From Flagellimonas chongwuensis (GTDB lineage: Bacteria > Bacteroidota > Bacteroidia > Flavobacteriales > Flavobacteriaceae), in assembly GCF_013376415.1 (NCBI RefSeq), contig NZ_WYET01000007.1, forward strand, positions 186,001 to 250,000: 64,000 nt of DNA. Direction: 5' to 3'. The position numbers and the translations under genes were made by a program. The first letter of the stretch is position 1. Each line of letters opens with the position of its first letter. Shown here piece after piece: positions 35,305 to 43,758 of this stretch. The notes beneath the pieces were generated by a model that was given only the letters and a program-made list of their open reading frames with translations, did no database searches and was not told the origin of the DNA.

Positions 35305-37166
35305 TGCCCAAAATGGGAGCGGACAAACAAATGAAAAGGAGCAATCAGCAGCAAACATTGGAGACCTCAACCTTCTTGAGGATCCGAAAGTGGTATGTAT
35401 TGGCACTATCGGCCATTGCCCTTACCATTATCATAGCCCAAATTCTTATCCAACAGCACCTCAACTCCCAACTGGACGACTCCCGGGTAATCAATGTGGC
35501 GGGGCGACAACGTGCCTATAGCCAGAAATTGGTCAAGGAGGCCTTGTTGCTCAACCAAGAAAATCTACAGGAAAACCAGCGACAGGAGCTTTTAAAAGAA
35601 CTGAACAGTACGCTTTATATCTGGAAGACATCCCACGAAGGGCTTCAAATGGGCAACGACAGTATTGGACTTCCCAAAGAGGACAATATATCCGTTCTGG
35701 AACATTTTGATGAGCTTTCCATACATTACAATTCCATGGTAAATGCTATAAAAACCATGCTTTCCCAAAAAGATACATCTGGAAAGGCATTGGATGTCCT
35801 ATTGGCCAACGAAGGGCCCTTTTTAGAAAAAATGGACACCATTGTCAATGAATTTGATGCCATCAGTAAAGAACGGTTACAAAAGCTAAAGGCCAAAGAA
35901 TACCTGTTGTTGTGTTTTTCTCTATTGATTTTGGTTTTGGAGGTCCTGTTCATCTTCAGGCCGTTGTCCGTTCAGATCAAGGAAACCATACGTAATCTGG
36001 TCAAAAGCCAGTTACAATCGGAGCAGGACGCCGAGGAAATCAAAAAAATATTCGAAGAAAAGGAACGCTCGCTCCAAGAACTGAAAGAACTGAACTTTGT
36101 TATCGACCATGCCGCTCTCTTTGCCAGTGGCCGCAGCGATGGTACCGTTGTTTTTATCAGTAAAAAATTCTTGACGCTTTTGGATGAATCCAACATTCCC
36201 CCCAACACCCATCTTTCCGAAATATTGACCACCGATGAAGGACAACGGCAATATCTTGGAGAGATTTTGACGAAACCCAGAAAGAGCATCAGAACGGAGG
36301 AAATTGAAATAAAGACCAAGGCGGGCAACAAATTGTGGTTGGACATGTCCATTGTTCCCATGCACCAAACAAGCCTAAAACAAAGTGTTTTGCTGTTATG
36401 TTCAGATATAACTGAGCGCAAGAACAACCAAGAAAAGGTGGAACAACTTACGCTTCAAAATTATGAAGATCGCATGCACCAGAAACAATTGCAGGCAAGT
36501 CTTATCGTGGAGGGCCAGGAAGAGGAACGAAAACGTATCGCCAAGGACATCCATGATGGCATTGGGCAAATGCTTACGGCATTAAGGTTCAATATCGAAT
36601 CCATCAACTTGGACCAAAAGGAGCGCACCAAAGAAAAAATAGCTTATCTAAAAGAGCTTACTTCTGATCTGATCAAAGGCGTACGCACCGCTACCTTTAA
36701 TCTTACCCCTCCGGAATTGGGCGACCACGGTATTTTTCCCGCTTTGCAAAAAATGACTTCGGAATTGGGTAAATTAACGGGAAAGAACATTTTGTTCGAG
36801 AACAAGGCTGAACAGAACATCCGTTTTGACTCGTTGGCGGAAACCAATATTTATAGGGTTACACAAGAAGCCGTGAACAACGCCATTAAATATGCGGATG
36901 CCAATTATATTTTGGTCTCCATAAACCATACGGACAATTTGTTGAGCGTGGTCATAGATGATGATGGCAAAGGTTTTGACCCGACTATTTTGGAACGTCC
37001 TCCAAAAAACAACAGTGAGGGTGGAATGGGCGTATTTTTTATGAGGGAGCGCATTAGCTACATAAACGGTAGATTGTTCATCAACTCCAGCCCCGGTGAC
37101 GGAACACGTGTTACCATCAATTACAATTTGAACGAGACAAAAAAGCAAAAAAAAAGAGACGTATGA
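35304..37166 (+). CDS. NarX-like sensor histidine kinase (PilJ-type sensor, PAS, HisKA_3)
   Basis: The 620-aa product has a first membrane helix (about residues 30-50), a periplasmic four-helix PilJ/type IV pili methyl-accepting-like domain, and a second helix (about 200-220). A coiled coil, a PAS domain (about 262-370), a HisKA_3 dimerisation domain with phospho-acceptor His417 in RIAKDIHDGIGQ, and an HATPase end (DDDGKGFDP, GGMGVFFMRERI) follow. Right after the first helix it reads DDSRVINVAGRQRAYSQK, which resembles the nitrate-binding P-box of NarX/NarQ. I infer that it senses nitrate or nitrite outside the membrane and signals to the NarL-type regulator at 27155. It overlaps DUF4202 by 1 bp and DUF7009 by 4 bp. 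Confidence 0.9.
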   Translation: MPKMGADKQMKRSNQQQTLETSTFLRIRKWYVLALSAIALTIIIAQILIQQHLNSQLDDSRVINVAGRQRAYSQKLVKEALLLNQENLQENQRQELLKELNSTLYIWKTSHEGLQMGNDSIGLPKEDNISVLEHFDELSIHYNSMVNAIKTMLSQKDTSGKALDVLLANEGPFLEKMDTIVNEFDAISKERLQKLKAKEYLLLCFSLLILVLEVLFIFRPLSVQIKETIRNLVKSQLQSEQDAEEIKKIFEEKERSLQELKELNFVIDHAALFASGRSDGTVVFISKKFLTLLDESNIPPNTHLSEILTTDEGQRQYLGEILTKPRKSIRTEEIEIKTKAGNKLWLDMSIVPMHQTSLKQSVLLLCSDITERKNNQEKVEQLTLQNYEDRMHQKQLQASLIVEGQEEERKRIAKDIHDGIGQMLTALRFNIESINLDQKERTKEKIAYLKELTSDLIKGVRTATFNLTPPELGDHGIFPALQKMTSELGKLTGKNILFENKAEQNIRFDSLAETNIYRVTQEAVNNAIKYADANYILVSINHTDNLLSVVIDDDGKGFDPTILERPPKNNSEGGMGVFFMRERISYINGRLFINSSPGDGTRVTINYNLNETKKQKKRDV

Positions 37167-37540
37167 AGATTAGGATAAAAGGAAATTCGATACGGTACAG
37201 ATTGACGAAAACCGAAGTGGAAACCTTTTGCAAAACAGGGTTGTACAAGGAAACCACAGATTTTGGTCACAGTGTTTTCAGTTATGTACTAAAAGCAAAG
37301 AAAGGCATTGATAGCCTAGAGGCCTCTTATGAGGAAAATACCATTACCCTATATCTGGACGATAAGAAACAATCGGGATGGGACATTTCGGATAAGGTTG
37401 GTTTTAGCGGCACAATGGATTTACCCAACGGAAAACAGCTTTCGCTGTTGGTTGAAAAGGATTTTGCTTGCTTGGACAACACTACCGAGGATCAATCCGA
37501 CAATTATCCTAATCCAAAAATAGGAACCAATACCTGTTAA
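37163..37540 (+). CDS. DUF7009 family small protein
   Basis: The 125-aa cytoplasmic protein starts MKIRIKGNSIRYRLTKTEVETFCKTG and belongs, as far as I recognise it, to DUF7009, a family of Bacteroidota. It begins inside the last codon of the kinase gene (ATGA overlap), so it is part of the nir operon. A beta-rich fold is likely (alternating segments with IDSLEASYEENTITLYLDDKK). Function is unknown. A hairpin terminator at 37866-37888 closes the operon. Confidence 0.7.
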   Translation: MKIRIKGNSIRYRLTKTEVETFCKTGLYKETTDFGHSVFSYVLKAKKGIDSLEASYEENTITLYLDDKKQSGWDISDKVGFSGTMDLPNGKQLSLLVEKDFACLDNTTEDQSDNYPNPKIGTNTC

Positions 37541-37991
37541 CCCGAAAAATCTTCTAGGAAACAATCAATGAAAGCTTCAAAGTAAAAAATGAATGGCGGG
37601 AAACGGTTTTTTAAATGGACAGGATTCCTCTATATTTTGCTGTTGATGGAACTGAAGTATATGTAACCCAAGCCCCTGTTGGCGAAAGGGAAACTTGTAT
37701 TTTATTGACAACTATACTGGGGAAAGTTACTCAGGGCGACCTGTTAGTGAATCTGGAAGGAAGTGACTTTATTGGAACCTGCCAGGATAACCCTTAAGCC
37801 ATATATTGAAGAAGTTTAAAGAATCCAAAATAATAAGTACAGATTGTAAGAAGCCTTTCAGAGCCGTAACTTTTTTGAGTTACTTTTTCAATCATTTAAG
37901 CCAATTTAATATTGTCATTAACTATATCTTTTTCAGGTCAAAGTACTGACTACAATACTATTGAAGCAACCGTAAATAACCACCATCATAA
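37541..37991 (+). other. Intergenic stretch after the nir operon
   Basis: About 450 bp. A short frame at 37615-37797 (60 codons) and an overlapping 25-codon frame at 37588 have no recognisable product or good start signal, and I do not call them genes. They could be remnants of a decayed gene. The only clear element is the terminator at 37866-37888. Confidence 0.4.
37866..37888 (+). terminator. Hairpin terminator downstream of the nir operon
   Basis: GTAACT (37866-37871) and AGTTAC (37878-37883) with loop TTTTTG and a following T5 tract. Stem is short, so strength is uncertain. Confidence 0.5.
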
Positions 37992-39209
37992 ATGACAACG
38001 ATTTTAAAGCATTGTAGAACTTTTATTTCTCAGCTAATGTCGGAACAGATAAGCAACAACTATTTGTTCCATAACCTTAGTTTGACCAAAAATACCGTAG
38101 GCACGGCAGAAGAACTGATTGAAGGTTCGAATGAGAGGATTGAAGAAGAGGAAGTGATGGTCGCATCATGGTTTCTGTATGCCGGTTTTTCGAAAGGATA
38201 TGAAAATCATGTTGAAAAAAGTCAAAAAATTGTCCGACAGTTTTTACATGATCAGGACTACGGCAATGATAAGGTTGAAAGAATTGTTTTGTTAGTAGGG
38301 GCCGCATGGAACAGCGAAGCTCCGAATACAATTGAAGAGGGCACGATAAAAGATATTAGAACATTCCGTTATGCTTCCAACAATCTTAGTGAATTATTGG
38401 AGTTAGAACGTATGGAAATGGATAACTTAGGTCAAAATCCTCCTTCTCAGAACCAATGGTATAAAAATCATATAGAAATACTAAGGACCGATCATAGATA
38501 TTATACGGTTTATGCTTTGGAAAATTGGCAAGCCCAAAAGGAGGACAATATAATATCCTTAATTAAGAAAGCGGCAAAAATCGTCAAGACCAAGCAAAAA
38601 GAAAAGCTTAAGGTAAAACTAAAGAACCAAAGCCCGGAAAGAGCAATTCAATCTATGTACAGGACCCAGCTAAGAAATCATTTAAAGCTAAGTGATATAG
38701 CAGATACCAAGGCCAACATCCTATTATCCGTCAATGCAATTATTATATCCTTGCTCTTAGCTAATTTGATTCCCAAACTCGGTGTGCCTTCTAATTCTTA
38801 TTTAATATATCCAACGGTAATCTTTGTCGTATTCAGCATAGCTTCCATAATCATGTCTGTTTTGGCCACACGACCCAAAATAGAGAACAAGGCTGTTGTT
38901 GAAGGAGATATACAGGCCAAAAATGCCAACCACTTGTTTTTTGGTAATTTCCACGCCTTGGAATCACAAGCATTCAAAGAAAAAATAAGGGACATCATTG
39001 AGAGTAAAGAAACTATCTACGACTCACTAACGCTTGATTTATACTATCTGGGAAAAGTATTACAATCAAAATACCAATTGTTACGATGGACCTATACCAT
39101 TTTTATGGTGGGAATTATACTATCCGTGCTGGCTTTTGCCATTGCCCTACATTATTTTGGAATGGAGCAAGAGATTATAGACGCTGTTACTCCTAAACCT
39201 AAGGTTTAG
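37992..39209 (+). CDS. Pycsar-effector-like membrane protein with degenerate HD domain
   Basis: The 405-aa product has an N-terminal HD-phosphohydrolase-like helical domain (to about residue 190) and a C-terminal membrane domain like the Pycsar effector PycTM family. The signature LKLSDIADTKANILLSVNAIIISLLLANL precedes and includes the first helix, and further helices are at about 275 and 380. Related flavobacterial proteins read AAWFHDxGY at the metal site. Here the position reads ASWFLYAGF, so the HD pair is replaced by Leu-Tyr, and the later Asp-rich motif is also altered (IKDIRTF). The phosphohydrolase part is probably inactive but may still bind a nucleotide. An ATG at 38037 is an alternative start. 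Confidence 0.8.
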   Translation: MTTILKHCRTFISQLMSEQISNNYLFHNLSLTKNTVGTAEELIEGSNERIEEEEVMVASWFLYAGFSKGYENHVEKSQKIVRQFLHDQDYGNDKVERIVLLVGAAWNSEAPNTIEEGTIKDIRTFRYASNNLSELLELERMEMDNLGQNPPSQNQWYKNHIEILRTDHRYYTVYALENWQAQKEDNIISLIKKAAKIVKTKQKEKLKVKLKNQSPERAIQSMYRTQLRNHLKLSDIADTKANILLSVNAIIISLLLANLIPKLGVPSNSYLIYPTVIFVVFSIASIIMSVLATRPKIENKAVVEGDIQAKNANHLFFGNFHALESQAFKEKIRDIIESKETIYDSLTLDLYYLGKVLQSKYQLLRWTYTIFMVGIILSVLAFAIALHYFGMEQEIIDAVTPKPKV

Positions 39210-39263
39210 CACATATTTCAAATGAAATGGTGTGCTGGGTTATTCCCGAATTTGGGCATTAAA

Positions 39264-39286
39264 AAAGCCGGCATACGACCGGCTTT
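39264..39286. terminator. Bidirectional terminator between convergent genes
   Basis: AAAGCCGG (39264-39271) and CCGGCTTT (39279-39286), loop CATACGA, with A/T runs on both sides. It serves the Pycsar-effector-like gene and the leftward PA2169 gene. Confidence 0.8.
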
Positions 39287-39308
39287 ACTTTGTAAGGCTT
39301 GTAATTAA

Positions 39309-39758
39309 CTACATTACATCTTCCAGTTTTTTATTGGCTTCCAAGTCTTGCACAATCCAATCCCGTTGTTTTCTTATAACATTTGCAGAGTTGATTGGCA
39401 AGTGTGTATCGGCCAAAACCTCGTTGTACTTTTCTACTGCTGCTTTATCCCCTCGAATGGCTTCTTCCAGCATGGACTCATCATTATCACCGGAAAAGAA
39501 AGCTTTCATATCCATCCATGCTCGGTGCATTGCTCCTTTGGCGCTCCCATCCATACCTTTGTCCAGATCTAGGACCGGTGTTGCGGCTTTGAGCTCATTT
39601 AGAAAATTTCTACGTTCTCTTGCCTTGTTTTTAAAATAATTTTGAAGTCCAACTTCTTTGGCATTTTCGGCTGCCTTTTTATATCCTTTGATGGCATCCT
39701 CATTTTTTTGAACAATTTCGTTCAGATGACCCTCTACCTCTTTGATATCTTTGTTCAT
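39309..39758 (-). CDS. PA2169/DUF2383-family four-helix-bundle protein
   Basis: The 149-aa product is all helical and carries the pattern of the PA2169/DUF2383 ferritin-like family (LNEIVQKNEDAIKGYKKAAENA ... RAWMDMKAFFSGDNDESMLEEAIRGDKAAVEKYNEVL). Members are common stress-response proteins in Bacteroidota and Proteobacteria. No detailed activity is known. It is a single gene with a terminator on its 3' side. Confidence 0.85.
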   Translation of the reverse strand: MNKDIKEVEGHLNEIVQKNEDAIKGYKKAAENAKEVGLQNYFKNKARERRNFLNELKAATPVLDLDKGMDGSAKGAMHRAWMDMKAFFSGDNDESMLEEAIRGDKAAVEKYNEVLADTHLPINSANVIRKQRDWIVQDLEANKKLEDVM

Positions 39759-39907
39759 ACTAGTAAATTTTGCGGTAACTATTTTGCCTACCGTTTGGCG
39801 TTCAATTTAAAATTACCATGAAAATCCAGGGTGGGTTGATGCAAACAATCATCTTTTGGACTCTATTGATCTCAATGCTCGCAAATGGCAGAATCTCGTG
39901 AAACTAA

Positions 39908-40555
39908 CTACATATCAGGACGGAAGGGCAATAGATCAATATATTTGAAATCGATTTGACCCAAATGGTCCACTTGGATATTACCCGATATTAAGTTTGT
40001 TCCCATCTGAAGTTCTTGCCTGTCCTCTTGACTATAGCTCGAAAGAATATCCCTTGAGAACAAGATATATTCATCCGTAGGGATGGTATTTTTTAAGAGC
40101 CTATGTGCCACAATAATATCCTCCCCCATTAATTTGATGTTCTTTCCAATGGGCACCAGACCTACCTCCTCACCATAATGAAGAATTATTTTAAGTCCTA
40201 AGAGCTCGGGTATCTTGTCCACACCTTTATGTCCATTATTCATACTGCGCAGTACATTCATCTGCTTATAAAATTCGGTGTAAAAATAAATACACTGGTC
40301 AATTAAATCCTTTAAGCTCGGGAGCTCACCAGTACGATAAAAAAGTACAGCGTCCCCCTCTATTTCAGATATTTTAAGCCCAATTTCGTTGGAATATATA
40401 ATCTTGTTCAACAGTGATGGAATAATCTTGGTGCTCAATTCAAAGTCTATCTCCCCCATAAAACGGGTAAATCCACTTATATCGGGAATACATATTAATG
40501 TCGGGCCAGTATGCATAGTTCTCTTTTTTTTGAAAAGATAATCTAACCCTTCCAT
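39908..40555 (-). CDS. DUF2652 protein with class III nucleotidyl cyclase-like fold
   Basis: The product contains ICIPDISGFTRFM, matching the first metal-binding Asp motif of class III cyclases (DIxGFT), and EIEGDAVLFY, matching the second. The usual transition-state Asn-Arg pair in GxxVNxAxRL is altered: the sequence MGEDIIVAHRLL keeps Arg but has Ile at the Asn position. So it may bind nucleotides without making cyclic ones, or make them by another route. The frame is open from a TTG at 40579. I choose ATG 40555, and ATG 40516, directly before the conserved part, is also possible. It lies opposite a membrane protein gene and 0.7 kb from the Pycsar-effector-like gene. Confidence 0.75.
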   Translation of the reverse strand: MEGLDYLFKKKRTMHTGPTLICIPDISGFTRFMGEIDFELSTKIIPSLLNKIIYSNEIGLKISEIEGDAVLFYRTGELPSLKDLIDQCIYFYTEFYKQMNVLRSMNNGHKGVDKIPELLGLKIILHYGEEVGLVPIGKNIKLMGEDIIVAHRLLKNTIPTDEYILFSRDILSSYSQEDRQELQMGTNLISGNIQVDHLGQIDFKYIDLLPFRPDM

Positions 40556-40647
40556 CAAGGTGAATGCTATCCGAATCAATGTTAATCCTAATAGCGTTAA
40601 TCAACTAGTGTCAAAGGCCTTACTTTTAGCAGTACAATCAACAACCA

Positions 40648-41211
40648 ATGAATTTAAAACTGAGTACTTATACTAAAAGGGCCATCACAGGCGGGTTTAT
40701 ATCGTTGATAGTAATTTTATTTGGATCCTTTATGTTGGGAGAACTTAGTGGTTACGAAGCCAAGGTTCTCATAAACAAATCTCTTTCGGGGCTGAATATG
40801 CTTTGCAATACCATAGTTCTCGCATCTGCAACCACATTGACCTTGTTATTGACTTTGTTAGGACTGAGTTCTGGAACTAAATCAAAACTTAAGAACGACC
40901 ATTATCTACACGTCCTTCAGATTGCAAAATTTGATACCGTGGTTTTTATAGCCGCATTGATATCCTTTGTTCTGTTCAATCTACCTATAACAGAATCAGA
41001 GAATGTACCCAGTAATTGGTATAGCGTTATTTACTACTCTAGTTTGGCTATATCCAGTATTCTTAGCGCTGCATTAATCGTGGTGATTCTTATGTTGTAC
41101 AATACTGTGGTGAACATAATTAAGATAGTTGGTCTTGGACAAACCGACCATTATCTTACTGTGAGTGAAGATGAAAAAACGGGGGAGCAAGACAGCAATC
41201 CCGACAACTGA
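40648..41211 (+). CDS. Four-helix integral membrane protein of unknown function
   Basis: The 187-aa product has four hydrophobic helices (about residues 12-32, 52-74, 96-114 and 130-155) and a charged C-terminal tail (SEDEKTGEQDSNPDN). I recognise no family. It is transcribed divergently from the DUF2652 gene with about 90 bp between them, so the two may be co-regulated. A GTTAATC direct repeat is visible in the shared region. Confidence 0.7.
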   Translation: MNLKLSTYTKRAITGGFISLIVILFGSFMLGELSGYEAKVLINKSLSGLNMLCNTIVLASATTLTLLLTLLGLSSGTKSKLKNDHYLHVLQIAKFDTVVFIAALISFVLFNLPITESENVPSNWYSVIYYSSLAISSILSAALIVVILMLYNTVVNIIKIVGLGQTDHYLTVSEDEKTGEQDSNPDN

Positions 41212-41376
41212 AACTATCATCTATAAAAAATAACCAATATCAACTTTACATCTTAAAAAAACTACTCTTTTGGATTACAATTGAATGTTTTAGAAGCATT
41301 CCTTAATGTAAAACCACAATATCTTAAGTAGGTATTTAACCATTATATCTACACATAAAAAACAAACTATTTCAAT

Positions 41377-42648
41377 ATGAAAAAAATAGTAATGTTGGCA
41401 ATCGTCTTGCTAATTGGATTGGTAGGCCTCACCTATATTTCGGTAAACAGCACTTCGGAAAAATTCAAAACCTGTGAAATACTTGACATTTCCGAGGTAA
41501 AAGAAACGGATTTTACACAATATGATTCGGTCGTGGTTGCCGCGAACACTCTTTATGAAGGTGATTGGTTAAAAAAAATAATGCAAGGAGAGCAATACAG
41601 GGATGCATGGAGTGCTCCTATCCGTGTACCTATCATTTATCTCGATACTTTGCTTGGAGGCTTAAAAGTGATTGAACAAGGGGGTGGCATGCAGACCCAC
41701 TCATTGGAACTGGCCGATAACAACGGAGTCCGGTATTCCTTACGTTCCATTACCAAGGATCCCTCCAAATTGATTCCCGAAGCAGCCGAGAAGTTGGGCT
41801 TGGAAAACATCGTGGTGGATGGTATTTCTGCCCAGCACCCCTATTCGGCATTGGTCGTGGCAGAGCTGTCAGAAGCGGCAAAGATAATACACACACATCC
41901 TAAGGTATATTTTGTGCCGGAGCAATCCACATTGGGAAAACATAACGACAAATACGGTAATCGTTTGTTCTTTTTAGAGTATGAAACAGAAGGGGATGTA
42001 AACTGGACGGATTATACCAATGTAAGGGAACTTGCTGATACCGATGACATTCAAGAATGGAAAAGCGAAGGCAAACCGATTATCTTGGACTATCCCGAAA
42101 TTGTACGTGCCAGGCTTTTTGACCTGATTATTGGGGACTGGGACCGGCATGCCAAACAATGGGGCTGGGCCATAGAGGAAAAAGAAGATAAATGGATAGC
42201 ACACCCCATAGCAGGCGACAGGGACAATGCTTTTTTCAAACAAGACGGTGTAATCCCTTATATTATATCAAATGAACTTTTTCTACCAGAAGTGCAATCA
42301 TACGAAGAGGATATTGAGCATATGCCCGGTTTGGTGCAGGCGTTCGATGTGTACTTTCTAAAATCGGTCCCAGAGGAAACCTTTATCGAACAAGCAAAGC
42401 TTTTACAAGAAACACTTAACGATTCTGTAATAAATAACGCCTTTCGGGTATGGCCAGAAAACATCTATGAATTGAACGGAGAAGAAATAAAAACAAAATT
42501 GATCGCGCGCAGGGAGGGCATTGTGGAATATGCCAAAATCTTTAAGCAGATTCTGGACGAACGTGAATTGGAGCCGGTAGTGCTCAACGGCTCCGAAGAT
42601 TTAGAGCTTAGTGAGAAACTTTCCAAATGTTTTGACTGTTTGGACTAG
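41377..42648 (+). CDS. Exported protein with a HipA/FAM20-like kinase signature
   Basis: The 423-aa product has an N-terminal signal or anchor (KKIVMLAIVLLIGLVGLTYI). The rest matches the middle domain of the 1239-aa protein encoded at 44600-48319. Shared landmarks are LDTLxGGxKVxxxGGG (a glycine-rich loop), the PEQ/PKQxTLG segment, and the active-site-like pair GDWDRHxxQW (D256, R257, H258, Q261) and PIxxDRDNxF (D281, D283, N284). DRHxxN/Q followed by a later Asp resembles the catalytic and metal motifs of HipA, FAM20 and PI kinases, so I infer a periplasmic kinase-like enzyme. Substrate unknown. The relationship between the two proteins is seen directly; the kinase assignment is inference. 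Confidence 0.7.
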   Translation: MKKIVMLAIVLLIGLVGLTYISVNSTSEKFKTCEILDISEVKETDFTQYDSVVVAANTLYEGDWLKKIMQGEQYRDAWSAPIRVPIIYLDTLLGGLKVIEQGGGMQTHSLELADNNGVRYSLRSITKDPSKLIPEAAEKLGLENIVVDGISAQHPYSALVVAELSEAAKIIHTHPKVYFVPEQSTLGKHNDKYGNRLFFLEYETEGDVNWTDYTNVRELADTDDIQEWKSEGKPIILDYPEIVRARLFDLIIGDWDRHAKQWGWAIEEKEDKWIAHPIAGDRDNAFFKQDGVIPYIISNELFLPEVQSYEEDIEHMPGLVQAFDVYFLKSVPEETFIEQAKLLQETLNDSVINNAFRVWPENIYELNGEEIKTKLIARREGIVEYAKIFKQILDERELEPVVLNGSEDLELSEKLSKCFDCLD

Positions 42649-42679
42649 TCCTTTGCCGAAGAAATAAATGATGTATTAA

Positions 42680-42703
42680 AAAAGCCCCAATTTCGGGGCT
42701 TTT
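42680..42703. terminator. Bidirectional terminator
   Basis: AAAAGCCCC (42680-42688) and GGGGCTTTT (42695-42703) with loop AATTTC, between the convergent kinase-like and DJ-1/PfpI genes. Confidence 0.88.
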
Positions 42704-42728
42704 ACTTTTAATCTGTTGTTTACTTGGA

Positions 42729-43292
42729 TCAGGCATCCACAGTTTGGTCTTTGTGCTTACCTTCCAATGTCTCCTCGATAATTTTGGAAATAAATGCAGG
42801 TAGATCGTTAGGATTTCTACTCGTCACCAAGCCATGGTCTACCACCACCTCCTTATCTTCCCAATGGGCGCCTGCATTAATCACATCATCCTTAATACTT
42901 TTATACGATGTCACCTTTCTATTTTCAATAACACCGGCACTTATCAATAGCCAAGGTGCATGGCAAATTGCGGCAACTGGCTTACTATTTTTAAAAAAGG
43001 ATTTTATAAATGCGATTGCATCCTCATTGATTCTAAGTGTATCAGGGTTTATGACTCCGCCCGGGAGTACCAAGCTATCATAATCTTCTGGATTGGCATT
43101 GCTAATGGTAATATCTACCAAAACACTTTCTCCCCAATCCTTTTTGTCCCAACTTTTAATGGAACCGCTCTCGGGGGATACAACATGTACTTCTGCGCCC
43201 TCTTCTTTCAAAGCATTTAAGGGTTCGAATAATTCTGATTTTTCAAAGCCATCTGAGGCTAAAATCGCTATTTTTTTATCTTTCAATTTCAT
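42729..43292 (-). CDS. DJ-1/PfpI-family protein (type 1 glutamine-amidotransferase-like)
   Basis: The 187-aa product shows the PfpI landmarks: KKIAILASDGFEKSEL (Glu17), the DYDSLVLPGG loop, and nucleophile Cys110 followed by His111 in PVAAICHAPWLL. Members act as glyoxalase/deglycase-type or chaperone-like stress proteins. Which applies here cannot be decided. It is 23 bp downstream of the HPF-like gene in the same direction, suggesting a stress operon. Confidence 0.92.
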   Translation of the reverse strand: MKLKDKKIAILASDGFEKSELFEPLNALKEEGAEVHVVSPESGSIKSWDKKDWGESVLVDITISNANPEDYDSLVLPGGVINPDTLRINEDAIAFIKSFFKNSKPVAAICHAPWLLISAGVIENRKVTSYKSIKDDVINAGAHWEDKEVVVDHGLVTSRNPNDLPAFISKIIEETLEGKHKDQTVDA

Positions 43293-43315
43293 AGTGCAAT
43301 TTACTTTTAGGGTTA

Positions 43316-43615
43316 TTATTGATTCATTTTTTCCTTTTGCTTTCGTAGTTGTCTTTCTAGATTTTCTACGGATTCACCGATGGCATTTACAAAATTTTCT
43401 TTGCTTGAATCAGCAAACAAACGCGGGCCCGGAAGGCTCAATCGAATGCCACATATCTTCCCTACTTGGTCGGAAGAAGTGTTCTCTTCCTTAAAAAAGA
43501 CATCTGCCCTGATTACCATGTCGTATTTGTTCGAAACTTTCTCCAATTTTTCCTTAGCTATCTGTTCCAAACGGTCGCTTTGGGCGACATTGTCATATTC
43601 AAAAACTATCTGCAT
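43316..43615 (-). CDS. hpf: HPF/RaiA-family ribosome hibernation factor
   Basis: The product is about 99 aa when started at the ATG at 43615 (MQIVFEYDNVAQSDRLEQIAKEKLEKV). It shows the S30AE/HPF beta-alpha fold with the basic helix ends (NLERQLRKQKEKMNQ). Short HPF proteins bind the 30S decoding centre and stop translation in stationary phase or stress. An upstream frame extension by 13 residues from 43654 is less likely, because the conserved region starts exactly at this ATG. It precedes the DJ-1 gene. Confidence 0.82.
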   Translation of the reverse strand: MQIVFEYDNVAQSDRLEQIAKEKLEKVSNKYDMVIRADVFFKEENTSSDQVGKICGIRLSLPGPRLFADSSKENFVNAIGESVENLERQLRKQKEKMNQ

Positions 43616-43758
43616 ATTAATTTTATGTTTTACGCTTGATCGATTTTCAATCATGCAACATTAAACTAATACAGTTTTGCTATTTATCTTTGCTCGATAA
43701 CTTGGATTATTGATTCAAACCGATGAAGTACTGATTATCAAAAAGTTGATGACAAAAA

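Noticed and set aside
37615..37797. 60-codon plus-strand frame after DUF7009
   Set aside because: No family, no start signal and no neighbour support; possibly decayed sequence, so it is described only as part of the intergenic stretch.
37992..40555. Calling a complete Pycsar anti-phage system
   Set aside because: The effector-like and cyclase-like genes are on opposite strands with another gene between, the HD site and the cyclase Asn are lost, and such effectors are widespread in Flavobacteriaceae. Kept as a hypothesis only.
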